Assembly (NCBI GenBank): GCA_963666995.1
Contig: OY762941.1
Span: 5,456,001-5,520,000 of the forward strand
Source: Syntrophobacter sp963666995
GTDB taxonomy: Bacteria > Desulfobacterota > Syntrophobacteria > Syntrophobacterales > Syntrophobacteraceae
Length of the DNA stretch: 64,000 nt
Direction: 5' to 3'
A program made the translations under genes and the position numbers. Below the pieces are notes generated by a model that was not told the DNA's origin, did not search any database, and worked only from the letters and a program-made list of their open reading frames with translations. Position 1 is the first letter of the stretch. Each line of letters begins with the position of its first letter. Positions 50,146-60,224 of the stretch are shown here, one piece after another.

Positions 50146-52224
50146 CTATTTATCCTCTGCTTTGGCCGCCTCGATGATCTTTTCCTGCAACTGGCCCGGC
50201 ACCTCCTCATAGTGAGAGAACTTCATGGTGAACATACCCCTGCCGGCGGTCATGGAACGCAGGTCGGGTGCATATTTGAGCACTTCCGAGAGCGGAACGT
50301 TGGCGCGAACGCTCTGCCTCTTCCCCTTGCTTTCCATCCCAAGCACCCTGCCTCGCCTCGAATTGAGATCACCGATGATGTCCCCCATACAATCGTCAGG
50401 AACGGTAATCTCCATCAGCATGATCGGTTCGAGCAGCGTCGGCTTGGCCTCCATCATGGCTTTCTTGAAGGCCATGGACCCGGCGATTTTGAACGCCATT
50501 TCAGAAGAGTCCACCGGATGAAACGATCCGTCCACCAGATCCACCTTGAAGTCAACGACGGGGAATCCCGCCATGGCGCCTTCGCTCAGCGCTTCGGCGA
50601 TGCCTTTCTCGACAGCCGGGATGTATTGCCTCGGAATCACTCCGCCGACGATCTTATCATAGAAGTGGAAGCCTTCCCCCCTGGGCAAAGGTTCCATTTC
50701 AATCCAGCAGTCTCCATACTGGCCGCGGCCTCCCGACTGCTTTTTGTATTTCCCCTGGACTCGGGTCTTCCCTTTGATTGTTTCCTTGTACGAAACCTTG
50801 GGCAAGCGGAGATTCACTTCGACTCCGAACTTGCGTTTCAGTTTATCGACTGTGGCCTCTATGTGGATCTCGCCCATCCCGGACAGAATCATTTCCTTGG
50901 TTTCATCATTTCTTTCGAGCTTCAGGGTGAGGTCTTCTTCCATGAGGCGAGAGAGCGAGGAGAAAATCTTCTCTTCATCGCCCTTGCTCTTGGGTTCGAC
51001 GGCCAAAGAATAAATCGCCGGAGGAAGTTCTACGGGTGAGAAAATAATCGGGTCCTTCTCCGAACACAGGGTGTCCTGAGTGGTGGTTTCTTTCAGCTTG
51101 GCCACAGCGACGACGTCTCCGGGGCCTGCCGTCTGGATGGGTTCCTGGTTCTTGCCCTTCAACCTGAGGAGCTGTCCGAACCTTTCCTTCGTCGCCTTTG
51201 TCGAATTGTACACCGTCGAATCGGGACTCAAGCTTCCCGAAAACACCCGCATTACGGAAAGTCGCCCTGCATAGGGATCGCTGATGGTCTTGATGACCAG
51301 TGCGCTGAAAGGTGCGCCGGGATCGGGCTCTCTTCCGATTTCGGAGCCGCTGCGGGAGTCTTTCCCCGTGCGGGGATTCCGATCGGCCGGCGACGGAAAA
51401 CATTCTACGATAATGTCCAGCAGGGGCTGAATCCCGATGTTCCCGGTCCCCGATCCGCATGCGATAGGAACCAGGGTACCCGAAATCACGGCGCCGCGAA
51501 GTGCGGACTTCACTTCCTCAAGCGACAACTCTCCCGCTTCGAGATATTTTTCCAGCAGCTCGTCGTTGGACTCGGCCACACGCTCGACCAGTTCCTCCCT
51601 GAACTCAGCGATCCGGTCGGCAAGATCCGCGGGCATCTCCTTCACTTCAAACTGCCCGCCGTCCCCTCCTCCATACAGGTAGGCTTTCTGATTCAGTATG
51701 TCGACAACGCCCTTGAAACTCTCAGCGCTGCCGATGGGAATCTGAAGGGGAACACAGGATTTGCCGAAGTTGTTCCTGATATCTTCCACCGTTTTGGAAA
51801 AATCGGCGCGTTCACGGTCCATCTTGCTGATGAAGATGATGCGCGGCAGTTCGAATTCATCGGCAAATTCCCAGACTTTCTCGGTCTGAACCCTCACGCC
51901 GTCGATGGCATCCGCCAGAACCAGCACCGCATCCGCACCCTGCATGGATGTCTTGGTCTCAGCGATGAAATTGAAATCCCCGGGAGTATCGATAACCGTG
52001 ACCTGATGTTTTTTCCAGGTAAGCGTATTGAACGCGGAACTGATCGTAATCTTTCGCTTCACCTCTTCGGGCTCGTAATCCATTATGGAGGTGCCGTCAT
52101 CCACTTTGCCGATGCGCGTCGTAACGCCCGCGTCAAAAAGCATGGCTTCCGCAACCGAGGTCTTTCCTGCACCGCCGTGGGAAATGATAGCGAAAGTACG
52201 GATACCTGCAACATCCTCTCTCAT
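50146..52224 (-). CDS. Elongation factor G-like GTPase (EF-G2/FusA2 type)
   Basis: A 692-residue EF-G homologue. G1 is SHGGAGKTS in place of the AHIDAGKTT of canonical EF-G, G3 is DTPGDFNF, and G4 is SKMD where NKxD is usual. Domains II-V follow (FSALVIKTISDPYAGRLSVMRVFSG; EFGVEVNLRLPKVSYKETI; RGQYGDCWIEMEPL; EPIMLMEITVPDDCMGDIIGDLNSRRGRVLGME). These features place it with the second, non-canonical EF-G group rather than the ribosomal-operon fusA. Its role (recycling, back-up translocation or other) cannot be read. ATG at 52224 has AGGA six bases ahead. Monocistronic by position. Confidence 0.9.
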   Translation of the reverse strand: MREDVAGIRTFAIISHGGAGKTSVAEAMLFDAGVTTRIGKVDDGTSIMDYEPEEVKRKITISSAFNTLTWKKHQVTVIDTPGDFNFIAETKTSMQGADAVLVLADAIDGVRVQTEKVWEFADEFELPRIIFISKMDRERADFSKTVEDIRNNFGKSCVPLQIPIGSAESFKGVVDILNQKAYLYGGGDGGQFEVKEMPADLADRIAEFREELVERVAESNDELLEKYLEAGELSLEEVKSALRGAVISGTLVPIACGSGTGNIGIQPLLDIIVECFPSPADRNPRTGKDSRSGSEIGREPDPGAPFSALVIKTISDPYAGRLSVMRVFSGSLSPDSTVYNSTKATKERFGQLLRLKGKNQEPIQTAGPGDVVAVAKLKETTTQDTLCSEKDPIIFSPVELPPAIYSLAVEPKSKGDEEKIFSSLSRLMEEDLTLKLERNDETKEMILSGMGEIHIEATVDKLKRKFGVEVNLRLPKVSYKETIKGKTRVQGKYKKQSGGRGQYGDCWIEMEPLPRGEGFHFYDKIVGGVIPRQYIPAVEKGIAEALSEGAMAGFPVVDFKVDLVDGSFHPVDSSEMAFKIAGSMAFKKAMMEAKPTLLEPIMLMEITVPDDCMGDIIGDLNSRRGRVLGMESKGKRQSVRANVPLSEVLKYAPDLRSMTAGRGMFTMKFSHYEEVPGQLQEKIIEAAKAEDK

Positions 52225-52733
52225 GTTTTTTCCTTTCTTCAATCCATATAGCCCCGACAGGCCGGGCTCAGATCCGCGAAAGACTCTCCCGTAAGAGAAG
52301 TAAAAATCCAGATGGGAATATCGAACGGCTGCAGGGTGTTAAGGGATTTCCCGGTAAACATGTCCGACGGGACAGGAACCTGCGCATCCGGGAACATTAC
52401 GAATCGCTTCCCAGTCCCCGGATGCCTTCTTCACCGTTCAATATTCTGAAATCGTGGAGAAATCCAAAGAATGGAAAATAGGTCAAATATCGATCCAAAG
52501 TCAAGTGAATTTCTCCTGCGGACTTCCCCTGTTCCAGGCCCCTCAAGAGATCCGGAGACTTTTCCTTTAAATTTTTGGATACGTATGTTACTCATCTTGT
52601 TTCTCGCGATGGAATTGTTTTCCGGTATGCATCCGTGAGGTTCTCGGATCTTCCCTCGGATCGGGGAATGCCGGAGCGGGAATTATGGTGGCCTTCGGCA
52701 ACCTGCGGCAATGTTCGGCTGGTACTCCGGCAA
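52225..52733. other. 509-base divergent intergenic region
   Basis: Between the EF-G-like gene and xerC, divergently transcribed. No supported gene. The xerC frame is open back to 52575, so part of this may be xerC leader or an N-terminal extension. No promoter was resolved with confidence. Confidence 0.45.
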
Positions 52734-53747
52734 ATGACCGGCATGACCCGTCGGATGTTCAGCGCGAGCGGGAATGCCCCGGACTGGACAACAATGGGTG
52801 CATCACTTACCTGGCAGGAATCGATGGAAATGTTCCTGGCTCATCTGCGCCACGAACGCGGATTGAGCCCTGAAACCCTGAGGGCTTATGAAAGCGATCT
52901 CGCTCAATTCCGACAATATGTCGGTACCGTTTCAGGCGCTCGCGACATCGAGATCTCCGAGATTACTTCCGAGACCATCAGGGGATTTCTTGCCTCGACG
53001 CACAAAACGTTGAAGAAAAGCAGCAGGGCAAGGAAGCTCTCCACCATGCGTTCGTTCTATCATTTCCTGAACGAACGGGACCTGGTGCGCGATAATCCGG
53101 CGGCCCTGGTGGGCTACCCAAAACTGGGGACGCGAATCCCTTCCTTTCTCGGGGTTGACGACGTTTTCCACTTTCTGGATTCCTTGAGTGCCGCGGGCAG
53201 CCGCGAGAGCGCTTTATGGAGGCGAAGCCGCAACTGGGCATTGTTTGAATGCATGTATTCGACCGGGGTCCGGGTCAGCGAACTGGTGGGACTCGCGGAA
53301 TCCGACGTCGATTTCGACCAGGGAATGATCCGGGTCCTTGGAAAAGGTTCCAAGGAACGGGTGGTGCCCATCGGGGACAAGGCCGTGGAGTCGCTTCGCA
53401 TTTACCTGGCCACCCTGGACATCCAGTTCCCGGAGGCGAGGCTGAAGGGCCGCTGGCTGTTCCGCAACGCCCGGGGCGGAAGGTTGACGACGCGGTCCGT
53501 CCACAGAATCCTGCGTATGGAACTCAGGAGATGCGGCCTGTGGCAGCACCTCAGCCCTCATGGACTGAGACATACCTTTGCGACGCACCTCCTCAATTCC
53601 GGAGCCGATCTGCGAGCCATTCAGGAAATGCTCGGACACTCGAATCTGTCAACAACTCAGAGGTACACGCATGTTCACATGGATCAGCTCATGAAGGTAT
53701 ACGACGCAGCGCATCCGAGAGGCCGCAAGGAGCATCCCGGGCGATGA
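52734..53747 (+). CDS. xerC: Tyrosine recombinase XerC
   Basis: Site-specific recombinase that resolves chromosome dimers at dif with XerD. About 337 residues: SAM-like core-binding domain (MEMFLAHLRHERGLSPETLRAYESDLAQFRQYV) and catalytic domain with the full set of residues: Arg in STGVRVSELVGL, Lys in LGKGSKERVVP, His-x-x-Arg in HGLRHTFATHLL, His in LGHSNL and Tyr in TQRYTHVHMDQL. The start is uncertain: ATGs at 52734, 52743, 52755 and 52794 lack clear ribosome sites, and the frame is open to 52575. The order xerC-hslV-hslU matches codV-codW-codX of other bacteria and favours XerC over XerD. Confidence 0.9.
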   Translation: MTGMTRRMFSASGNAPDWTTMGASLTWQESMEMFLAHLRHERGLSPETLRAYESDLAQFRQYVGTVSGARDIEISEITSETIRGFLASTHKTLKKSSRARKLSTMRSFYHFLNERDLVRDNPAALVGYPKLGTRIPSFLGVDDVFHFLDSLSAAGSRESALWRRSRNWALFECMYSTGVRVSELVGLAESDVDFDQGMIRVLGKGSKERVVPIGDKAVESLRIYLATLDIQFPEARLKGRWLFRNARGGRLTTRSVHRILRMELRRCGLWQHLSPHGLRHTFATHLLNSGADLRAIQEMLGHSNLSTTQRYTHVHMDQLMKVYDAAHPRGRKEHPGR

Positions 53748-53830
53748 ATGATTATCACTGATAATATACCGTTAACTTATCGAAATTTCACTAACATAAA
53801 AGGTTCTCGTACCGGGGGATTTAAACGGAC

Positions 53831-54370
53831 ATGGCCAATACCAATATGCACGGCACAACCGTTATCGCGATTAAGAGGGACGGCAAGGTAATCATGGCCG
53901 GCGACGGCCAGGTGACCATGGGCGACACCGTTGTCAAGCATCAGGCAAAGAAGGTGCGCAAAATGTACCACAACAGCATCCTGGCCGGGTTTGCCGGTTC
54001 CACTGCGGATGCTTTCACACTGTTTGAGAAACTCGAAGCCAAGCTCGAACAATACAATGGCAACCTGAAGCGCGCAGCGGTGGAACTTGCCAAGGACTGG
54101 AGGATGGACAGAGCCCTCAGGCGGCTCGAAGCCCTTCTGATCGCCGCGGACAAAGACGATTGCTTTATCCTGAGCGGAACCGGTGACGTGATCGAACCCG
54201 ACGACGGCCTGGCCGGTGTGGGTTCCGGTTCAGCCTATGCACTGGCCGCGGCCCGGGCACTCACCAGGCACACACAGCTTTCCATCCGTGAGATTGCCGA
54301 GGAAGCTATGAACATTGCCGCTTCGATTTGCATTTACACAAATAGGGAATTTACCTTCGAGGAGTTGTAA
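53831..54370 (+). CDS. hslV: ATP-dependent protease proteolytic subunit HslV (ClpQ)
   Basis: Proteasome-like peptidase of the HslVU complex, 179 residues. After a short propeptide the N-terminal Thr nucleophile is in HGTTVIAIKRDGKVIMAGDGQVTMG; other marks are KVRKMYHNSILAGFAGSTADAFTLFE and GVGSGSAYALAAARAL. The ATG at 53831 or the one at 53846 (right before HGTT) could be used. hslU follows after five bases. Confidence 0.96.
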   Translation: MANTNMHGTTVIAIKRDGKVIMAGDGQVTMGDTVVKHQAKKVRKMYHNSILAGFAGSTADAFTLFEKLEAKLEQYNGNLKRAAVELAKDWRMDRALRRLEALLIAADKDDCFILSGTGDVIEPDDGLAGVGSGSAYALAAARALTRHTQLSIREIAEEAMNIAASICIYTNREFTFEEL

Positions 54371-54375
54371 CCGTT

Positions 54376-55758
54376 ATGCAGCAGCCTTTGACTCCCATGG
54401 AGATCGTCAGGGAACTCGACAAATACATCATCGGACAGCGCGAGGCCAAGAGGATGGTGGCCATCGCTCTCCGGAACCGGTGGCGGCGCCAGCAGGTGCC
54501 GGAGCATCTCAGGGATGAAATCGCTCCAAAAAACATCATCATGATCGGTCCTACGGGTGTCGGCAAAACCGAAATCGCTCGCCGGCTGGCGCGCCTCGCT
54601 CAATCCCCTTTTCTCAAGATCGAAGCCAGCAAATTCACCGAGGTGGGCTACGTGGGCCGTGACGTTGAATCCATGATAAGGGATATCACCGAACTTGCGG
54701 TCAGCATGGTCAGGACCGAAGAGATGGAAATTGTGAAGATCAAGGCCGAGGAGATCGCCGAAGAGAAGCTCCTGGACGTCCTGCTTCCGCCGAAACGCCA
54801 ACAGGAAGCCAAGGAACAGGAGCTTCTGCCCGCGCCCGAGGCTGTCCAGGCGGCGCAACAGGAAGCCGATCAGGCGGACTCGACTCGAGACAAACTTCGA
54901 AAACTGCTCCGCAAGGGCGCCCTCGATGACCGTTACGTCGAACTCGATGTCCCGGACCGCAATTTTCCGATGATAGAGATATTTTCGGGAACGGGCATGG
55001 AAGACATGGACGTCAATCTGCGCGACATGCTTGGATCGATGCTCCCGAGGCGAACCAAGCGCCGCAAGGTTAAGATACCCGAAGCAAGGGAAATCCTGAT
55101 CCAGGAAGAGTCTCAGCGTCTGGTCGACATGGACAAGGTGGTCAAGTCGGCCATCGAGAGGGTTGAGCATTCGGGCATCATCTTTCTTGATGAAATCGAC
55201 AAGATAGCCGGGCGCGAAACGGGCGGAAGAGGCCCGGATGTATCGCGCGAGGGGGTCCAGCGGGATCTGCTGCCCATAGTGGAAGGATCCACGGTTACGA
55301 CCAAATACGGCATGGTCAAAACCGACCACATTCTGTTCATCGCTTCGGGTGCGTTCCACATCTCGAAGCCGTCTGATCTCATACCGGAACTCCAGGGGCG
55401 ATTCCCTATCAGGGTCGAGTTGACATCGCTCTCGAAGGAGGATTTCATCAGGATCCTGAAAGAGCCGGAAAACGCGCTCATCGTGCAATACGAATCGCTT
55501 CTGGCCACTGAAGAGGTTGTGTTGACCTTTGACGACGAAGCCATCGAGGAAATCGCGGGCCTTGCCTACCAGGTCAATTCGAGGACGGAAAACATAGGAG
55601 CCCGAAGGCTGCACACGATCATGGAAAAGCTTCTTTCGGAAATTTCCTTCAATGCCCCGGATCTCAAGGGGCAGAAAATTGCAATTACGAAAGAGTATGT
55701 GCAGAAGACGCTTCAGGACATCATCAGGGACGAAGACCTCAGCCGGTATATTCTATGA
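54376..55758 (+). CDS. hslU: ATP-dependent protease ATPase subunit HslU (ClpY)
   Basis: AAA+ unfoldase partner of HslV, 460 residues. Visible are TPMEIVRELDKYIIGQREAKR, Walker A GPTGVGKTEIARRLA, the pore motif KFTEVGYVGRDVE, an inserted helical I-domain (residues about 115-230), Walker B IIFLDEIDKIAG, and a C-terminal RTENIGARRLHTIMEKLLSEISFNAPD. The final residues SRYIL are the conserved tail that contacts HslV. The stop overlaps the argB start by four bases. Confidence 0.97.
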   Translation: MQQPLTPMEIVRELDKYIIGQREAKRMVAIALRNRWRRQQVPEHLRDEIAPKNIIMIGPTGVGKTEIARRLARLAQSPFLKIEASKFTEVGYVGRDVESMIRDITELAVSMVRTEEMEIVKIKAEEIAEEKLLDVLLPPKRQQEAKEQELLPAPEAVQAAQQEADQADSTRDKLRKLLRKGALDDRYVELDVPDRNFPMIEIFSGTGMEDMDVNLRDMLGSMLPRRTKRRKVKIPEAREILIQEESQRLVDMDKVVKSAIERVEHSGIIFLDEIDKIAGRETGGRGPDVSREGVQRDLLPIVEGSTVTTKYGMVKTDHILFIASGAFHISKPSDLIPELQGRFPIRVELTSLSKEDFIRILKEPENALIVQYESLLATEEVVLTFDDEAIEEIAGLAYQVNSRTENIGARRLHTIMEKLLSEISFNAPDLKGQKIAITKEYVQKTLQDIIRDEDLSRYIL

Positions 55759-56684
55759 CGGACAATCCAGTCGCACAGGTTGAAGAAATGATGGAAAGAG
55801 CGCGCATTCTGGTTGAAGCCCTGCCCTACATACGCCGGTTCTATCAGAAGACGATCGTCATCAAATACGGCGGGCACGCTATGGTGGCCGAAGATCTTAA
55901 GGAGAGTTTCGCCCAGGATATCGTACTGATGAACTACATCGGAGTGAACCCGGTTGTTGTTCACGGCGGTGGGCCGCAGATCGGGCAGATGCTCAAACGG
56001 CTTGGGAAAGAAACCGATTTCTTCGCCGGAATGAGGGTTACGGACGCAGACACCATGGACATCGTCGAAATGGTGCTCGCAGGCAAGGTGAACAAGGAGA
56101 TCGTGTCCCTCATCAATCGGCACGGAGGCCAGGCACTGGGGCTGAGCGGCAAGGACGGGAACCTCATACAGGCGCGCAAACTTCACATTTACCGTTCCAA
56201 GGGTGACGACCAGCCGCCGGAGATCATCGATATCGGACTCGTCGGTGAAGTGAATCGGGTCAACGTGGGGATTCTCCACTCACTGGAGAAGAGCAACCTG
56301 ATTCCGGTCATCGCGCCCGTAGGCGTCGGAGAAGGCGGTGAAACCTACAATATCAACGCCGACCTGGTTGCGGGGCATATTGCAGGCGCCCTCCAGGCCG
56401 CCAAGCTGGTCCTCATGACCGACGTGGCGGGGATCCTCGACTCAAAGGGGAAACTCATCTCCAGCCTGACCGTCGCGGAGGCGGCGGAAGCGCTCGATGA
56501 CGGGACTCTCCGGGGGGGAATGATTCCAAAGGTTAAGTGCGCCGTCGATGCGCTCCAGTCCGGTGTGGCCAAGGTCCACATCATCGACGGGCGGGTGCCT
56601 CATGCCATACTCCTCGAAATGTTCACCGACGCGGGAATCGGGACCGAGTTGATCAGATACAGACCGGAATTCACGGAGCAATAA
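55755..56684 (+). CDS. argB: Acetylglutamate kinase
   Basis: Phosphorylates N-acetylglutamate, second step of arginine synthesis. The 309 residues show TIVIKYGGHAM, VVHGGGPQIGQMLKRLG, GLSGKDGNLIQARKL and GGMIPKVKCAVDALQSGVAKVHIIDGR. The N-terminal helix (MERARILVEALPYIRRFY) is the one that lets hexameric members respond to arginine, so feedback inhibition is likely. The start overlaps the hslU stop (ATGA), tying the arginine genes to hslVU. argC and argJ are not in the window. Confidence 0.96.
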   Translation: MTDNPVAQVEEMMERARILVEALPYIRRFYQKTIVIKYGGHAMVAEDLKESFAQDIVLMNYIGVNPVVVHGGGPQIGQMLKRLGKETDFFAGMRVTDADTMDIVEMVLAGKVNKEIVSLINRHGGQALGLSGKDGNLIQARKLHIYRSKGDDQPPEIIDIGLVGEVNRVNVGILHSLEKSNLIPVIAPVGVGEGGETYNINADLVAGHIAGALQAAKLVLMTDVAGILDSKGKLISSLTVAEAAEALDDGTLRGGMIPKVKCAVDALQSGVAKVHIIDGRVPHAILLEMFTDAGIGTELIRYRPEFTEQ

Positions 56685-56787
56685 AGCCCGTTCGTGGGGA
56701 GCTGCCCGGTTTGAATGCAGCGGCCGTTCGCTCGTCCCGGATTTCGGTAAGCCCAGCTTACTTCGCCTGACCGAAAGGAGCTTCTTG

Positions 56788-57978
56788 ATGGAAGATTTCA
56801 CATTGTCTTGCAAGGAACACATTTGTAATACCTACGCCCGACTCCCGGTGACCATCGTTCGCGGAAAAGGATGTAACCTCTGGGACGACAAGGGAAAGGA
56901 ATACCTGGACTTTCTTGCCGGTATCGCCGTCTGCAATCTCGGCCACTGCCACCACGAGGTAACTCGCGTCCTGTGTGAACAGGCGGATACACTGGTGCAC
57001 GTTTCAAACCTTTTTTACACTCGTCCACAGGTTGAACTGGCCACAGAATTGACACGGCACTCTTTTGCGGATAAGATATTTTTTTCCAACAGCGGTGCCG
57101 AAGCCAACGAAGCGGCAATCAAACTTGCCCGGAAGTACAGCCAGGATCGATACGGCCTGGGGCGCTTTCACATCATCTCCATGAAGAACTCCTTCCACGG
57201 CCGAACGATGGCGACACTTTCCGCTACCGGCCAGGAGAAGGTGCAGAAGGGCTTCGAACCACTCGTGGAGGGATTCTCGTTTGTGGATTTCGATTCGATC
57301 CCGGCCGTGGAGGAAGCTGTTACGGAGCATACCTGCGCGGTCATCGTCGAACCCATACAGGGTGAAGGGGGCATCAATATCCCCTCGAAGGGCTATCTCA
57401 AGGCGTTGAAAGATCTGTGCGGGCGCCATGATATCCTGCTCATTTTTGATGAAGTGCAGGTGGGCATGGGGCGTACCGGTACCCTGTTCGCCCATGAGCA
57501 CGACGGGGTCAGCCCCGACATCATGACTTTGGCGAAAGCGCTTGCCAATGGACTGCCCATCGGAGCGATGCTTGCAAACGACCGGGCGGCGGAGGCGTTT
57601 GTTCCAGGCTCCCATGCCACCACTTTCGGCGGCACTCCGCTCGTGACCTCGGCAGCCCATCGGGTCCTGCAGATCATTTCCAATCCCGCGTTTCTCTCGC
57701 ACGTGCGTGAGAGCGGCGATTACTTCATGGAACGGCTGAGGGAACTGCAGTCCCGGCATCCGCTTATAAAGGATGTCCGCGGAAGAGGACTGATGATAGG
57801 AGCGGAACTCGACAGACCGGGGCAGAAATTTGTTGGAGAATTGCTCGAGCGCGGTTTCATCATCAATTGCACGCACGATACGGTACTGAGATTCGTCCCG
57901 CCGCTGATCGTCTCCGAGGAGGAAATCGATCGTCTCATCCAGGCCCTGGACCGGATTTTTCAGGAGGAGGCGGCATGA
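56788..57978 (+). CDS. argD: Acetylornithine aminotransferase
   Basis: PLP enzyme converting N-acetylglutamate semialdehyde to N-acetylornithine, 396 residues. It shows CNTYARLPVTIVRGKGCNLWDDKGKEYLDFLAGIAV, FFSNSGAEANEAAIKLARK, FHGRTMATLSATGQ, the LLIFDEVQVGMGRTG Asp region, and the PLP Lys in MTLAKALANGLPIGAM. ATG at 56788 lies six bases after AAAGGAGC. Such enzymes often also act in lysine synthesis. The argF start overlaps its stop by four bases. Confidence 0.95.
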   Translation: MEDFTLSCKEHICNTYARLPVTIVRGKGCNLWDDKGKEYLDFLAGIAVCNLGHCHHEVTRVLCEQADTLVHVSNLFYTRPQVELATELTRHSFADKIFFSNSGAEANEAAIKLARKYSQDRYGLGRFHIISMKNSFHGRTMATLSATGQEKVQKGFEPLVEGFSFVDFDSIPAVEEAVTEHTCAVIVEPIQGEGGINIPSKGYLKALKDLCGRHDILLIFDEVQVGMGRTGTLFAHEHDGVSPDIMTLAKALANGLPIGAMLANDRAAEAFVPGSHATTFGGTPLVTSAAHRVLQIISNPAFLSHVRESGDYFMERLRELQSRHPLIKDVRGRGLMIGAELDRPGQKFVGELLERGFIINCTHDTVLRFVPPLIVSEEEIDRLIQALDRIFQEEAA

Positions 57979-58901
57979 AACGGGATCTGCTGTCCATAAG
58001 GGATTTGACCGCCGGAGAAATGATCGGCCTGATTTCCGGCGCCCGAAGGATGAAAAGAGAGTGGGCCGAGGGGACACTGAGACAGACCCTCACCAATAAG
58101 ATCATCGGTCTCATATTTGTAAAGCCGTCCACGCGAACCCGGGTTTCTTTCGAAGCCGCCACGTACCGGCTTGGCGGCCGATGTATTTTTATGACCGCAA
58201 AGGATACGCAAATCTCGCGGGAGGAACCTCTGGCCGATACGGCCCGGGTCCTGTCCCGTTACCTGGACGCCATCGTCATAAGGACCTTCGCCCATGAAGA
58301 CGTGGTCGAACTGGCTCGTTATGCGTCGATCCCGGTCATCAATGGTCTGACCGACCGGTTTCACCCCTGCCAGGTCCTTGGAGATCTTATGACCATCGAG
58401 GAAAAGAGGGGGAGCCTGGATGGTTTGAATGTGGCCTGGATAGGGGACGGCAACAATGTAGCTCACTCCTGGATCAATGCCTCCGCCCGTCTTGGCTTCA
58501 GACTTTTTCTCGCCTGCCCGCCTCAGTACGGCCCCAACGCGGATGTGATCCAGTGGGCAAGGGCTCAGGGGAAGGGAGAAGTGATCGTCGTCGACGACCC
58601 CGGAGACGCGGTCAAGGCGGCTGATGTGCTCTACACCGATGTGTGGGCGAGCATGGGGCAGGAAGAAGAGGCCGAAGCGCGCCGTAAGGTTTTCCGCCCC
58701 TATCAGATCAATGAAGGGCTTCTTGCGGCGGCCCCATCTCATGCCGTCGTTCTGCATTGCCTCCCGGCACATCGCGGTGAGGAAATCACGGCCGGAGTCA
58801 TGGAAGGCCCGCAATCCGCCATTTTCGACCAGGCGGAGAACAGGCTTCATATACAGATGGCCCTGCTGGACTGGCTCCTGCGCGAGCATAAGAAGGCGTA
58901 A
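57975..58901 (+). CDS. argF: Ornithine carbamoyltransferase
   Basis: Makes citrulline from ornithine and carbamoyl phosphate. The 308 residues hold the carbamoyl-phosphate site KPSTRTRVSFEAATYRLGG, RTFAHEDVVELARYASIPVINGLTDRFHPCQVLGDLMTI, DVWASMGQEEEAEARR, and HCLPAHRGEEITAGVMEG. The ATG at 57975 overlaps the argD stop and has GGAGGAGG close by; the longer open frame to 57867 is inside argD. Confidence 0.97.
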   Translation: MKRDLLSIRDLTAGEMIGLISGARRMKREWAEGTLRQTLTNKIIGLIFVKPSTRTRVSFEAATYRLGGRCIFMTAKDTQISREEPLADTARVLSRYLDAIVIRTFAHEDVVELARYASIPVINGLTDRFHPCQVLGDLMTIEEKRGSLDGLNVAWIGDGNNVAHSWINASARLGFRLFLACPPQYGPNADVIQWARAQGKGEVIVVDDPGDAVKAADVLYTDVWASMGQEEEAEARRKVFRPYQINEGLLAAAPSHAVVLHCLPAHRGEEITAGVMEGPQSAIFDQAENRLHIQMALLDWLLREHKKA

Positions 58902-58989
58902 CGACCGCCTGCAGTCCGCGGACCACGGCAAAACGGACCCGAAAAGGTCCCCATCGTTCAAGCACCTTTTGAGGAGACATTCGGAACTC

Positions 58990-60195
58990 ATGGACGTTAA
59001 AAAAGTTGTTCTCGCGTATTCGGGCGGACTCGATACTTCGATCATTCTGAAATGGCTGATTGAGACCTACAAATGTGAAGTTGTCGCTTTCTCCGCGGAT
59101 CTCGGCCAGGGTGAGGAACTTGACGGCCTCGAAGCAAAAGCGTTGGCTACCGGAGCCGTAAAAGCAAGGATAGTCGATCTGCGCGAGGAGTTTGTGCGTG
59201 ACTTTGTTTTTCCCGCATTCAGGGCCAATGCCGTTTATGAAGGGCAATACCTGCTGGGGACTTCCATCGCTCGACCGCTCATTGCACGGCGGCAGATTCT
59301 CGTCGCCGCCGAAGAAGGGGCCGACGCGGTGAGTCACGGGGCAACCGGAAAGGGGAACGATCAGGTGCGTTTCGAACTCGCCTATATCGCACTCAACCCG
59401 GACATCAAAATAATCGCTCCCTGGAGGGAGTGGGACCTGAAATCGCGCAAAGCGTTGATCGAATTTGCCGGGAAACACGGGATACCCGTACCGGTCACCA
59501 GGGAGAAACCGTATAGCTGCGATCGAAATCTCCTGCACATCAGCTACGAGGGCGGCATCCTTGAAGATCCCTGGTTGGAACCGGACCCGAAGATGTTCAC
59601 GCTCACCGTCAGCCCCGAGGACGCGCCCAATGCACCGGAATACATCGAGATTGACTTCGAGAAGGGAGACCCCGTGGCCGTGAACGGCGAGCGGATCAGT
59701 CCGGCCGATCTCCTCCACAGGCTGAACCTTCTTGGAGGCAAACACGGCATCGGGCGGGTCGACCTGGTGGAAAGCCGTTTTGTCGGCATGAAGTCACACG
59801 GCGTTTACGAGACGCCCGGGGGGACGATCATGCGCATTGCCCATCAGGCTGTGGAATCTGTCACCCTGGATCGAGAACTCATGTTTCTCAGGGATTCCCT
59901 CATCCCGCAGTACTCACGCCTGATCTATAACGGCTTCTGGTATTCTCCGGAAATGCGCTTTCTTCAGAACACAATGGACCTCGCCCAGGAAAACGTCTAT
60001 GGTACTGCGAGGCTCAAGCTGTATAAGGGAACTTGCATGGTTGTCGGACGCAAATCGGACCGGTCGCTTTACCAGCCGAGTTTTGCGACCTTCGAGGAGG
60101 ATAACGTCTACCGGCAGGATGACGCCACCGGTTTCATCAGACTTCACGGCTTAAGGCTACGGATAGAATCTCTCGTAAGGAAGAACCTCAATTAG
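58990..60195 (+). CDS. argG: Argininosuccinate synthase
   Basis: Joins citrulline and aspartate with ATP to argininosuccinate. The 401 residues start MDVKKVVLAYSGGLDTSIILKWL (PP-loop ATP site) and contain GQGEELDGLEAKALATGA, ARPLIARRQILVAAEEGADAVSHGATGKGNDQVRFE, APWREWDLKSR and REKPYSCDRNLLHISYEGGILEDPW. ATG at 58990 with TGAGGAGAC upstream. It follows argF by 88 bases without a visible promoter, so the operon probably continues. Confidence 0.97.
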   Translation: MDVKKVVLAYSGGLDTSIILKWLIETYKCEVVAFSADLGQGEELDGLEAKALATGAVKARIVDLREEFVRDFVFPAFRANAVYEGQYLLGTSIARPLIARRQILVAAEEGADAVSHGATGKGNDQVRFELAYIALNPDIKIIAPWREWDLKSRKALIEFAGKHGIPVPVTREKPYSCDRNLLHISYEGGILEDPWLEPDPKMFTLTVSPEDAPNAPEYIEIDFEKGDPVAVNGERISPADLLHRLNLLGGKHGIGRVDLVESRFVGMKSHGVYETPGGTIMRIAHQAVESVTLDRELMFLRDSLIPQYSRLIYNGFWYSPEMRFLQNTMDLAQENVYGTARLKLYKGTCMVVGRKSDRSLYQPSFATFEEDNVYRQDDATGFIRLHGLRLRIESLVRKNLN

Positions 60196-60224
60196 CCTTG
60201 GCTCACCCCCAGGAGAATCAACGT

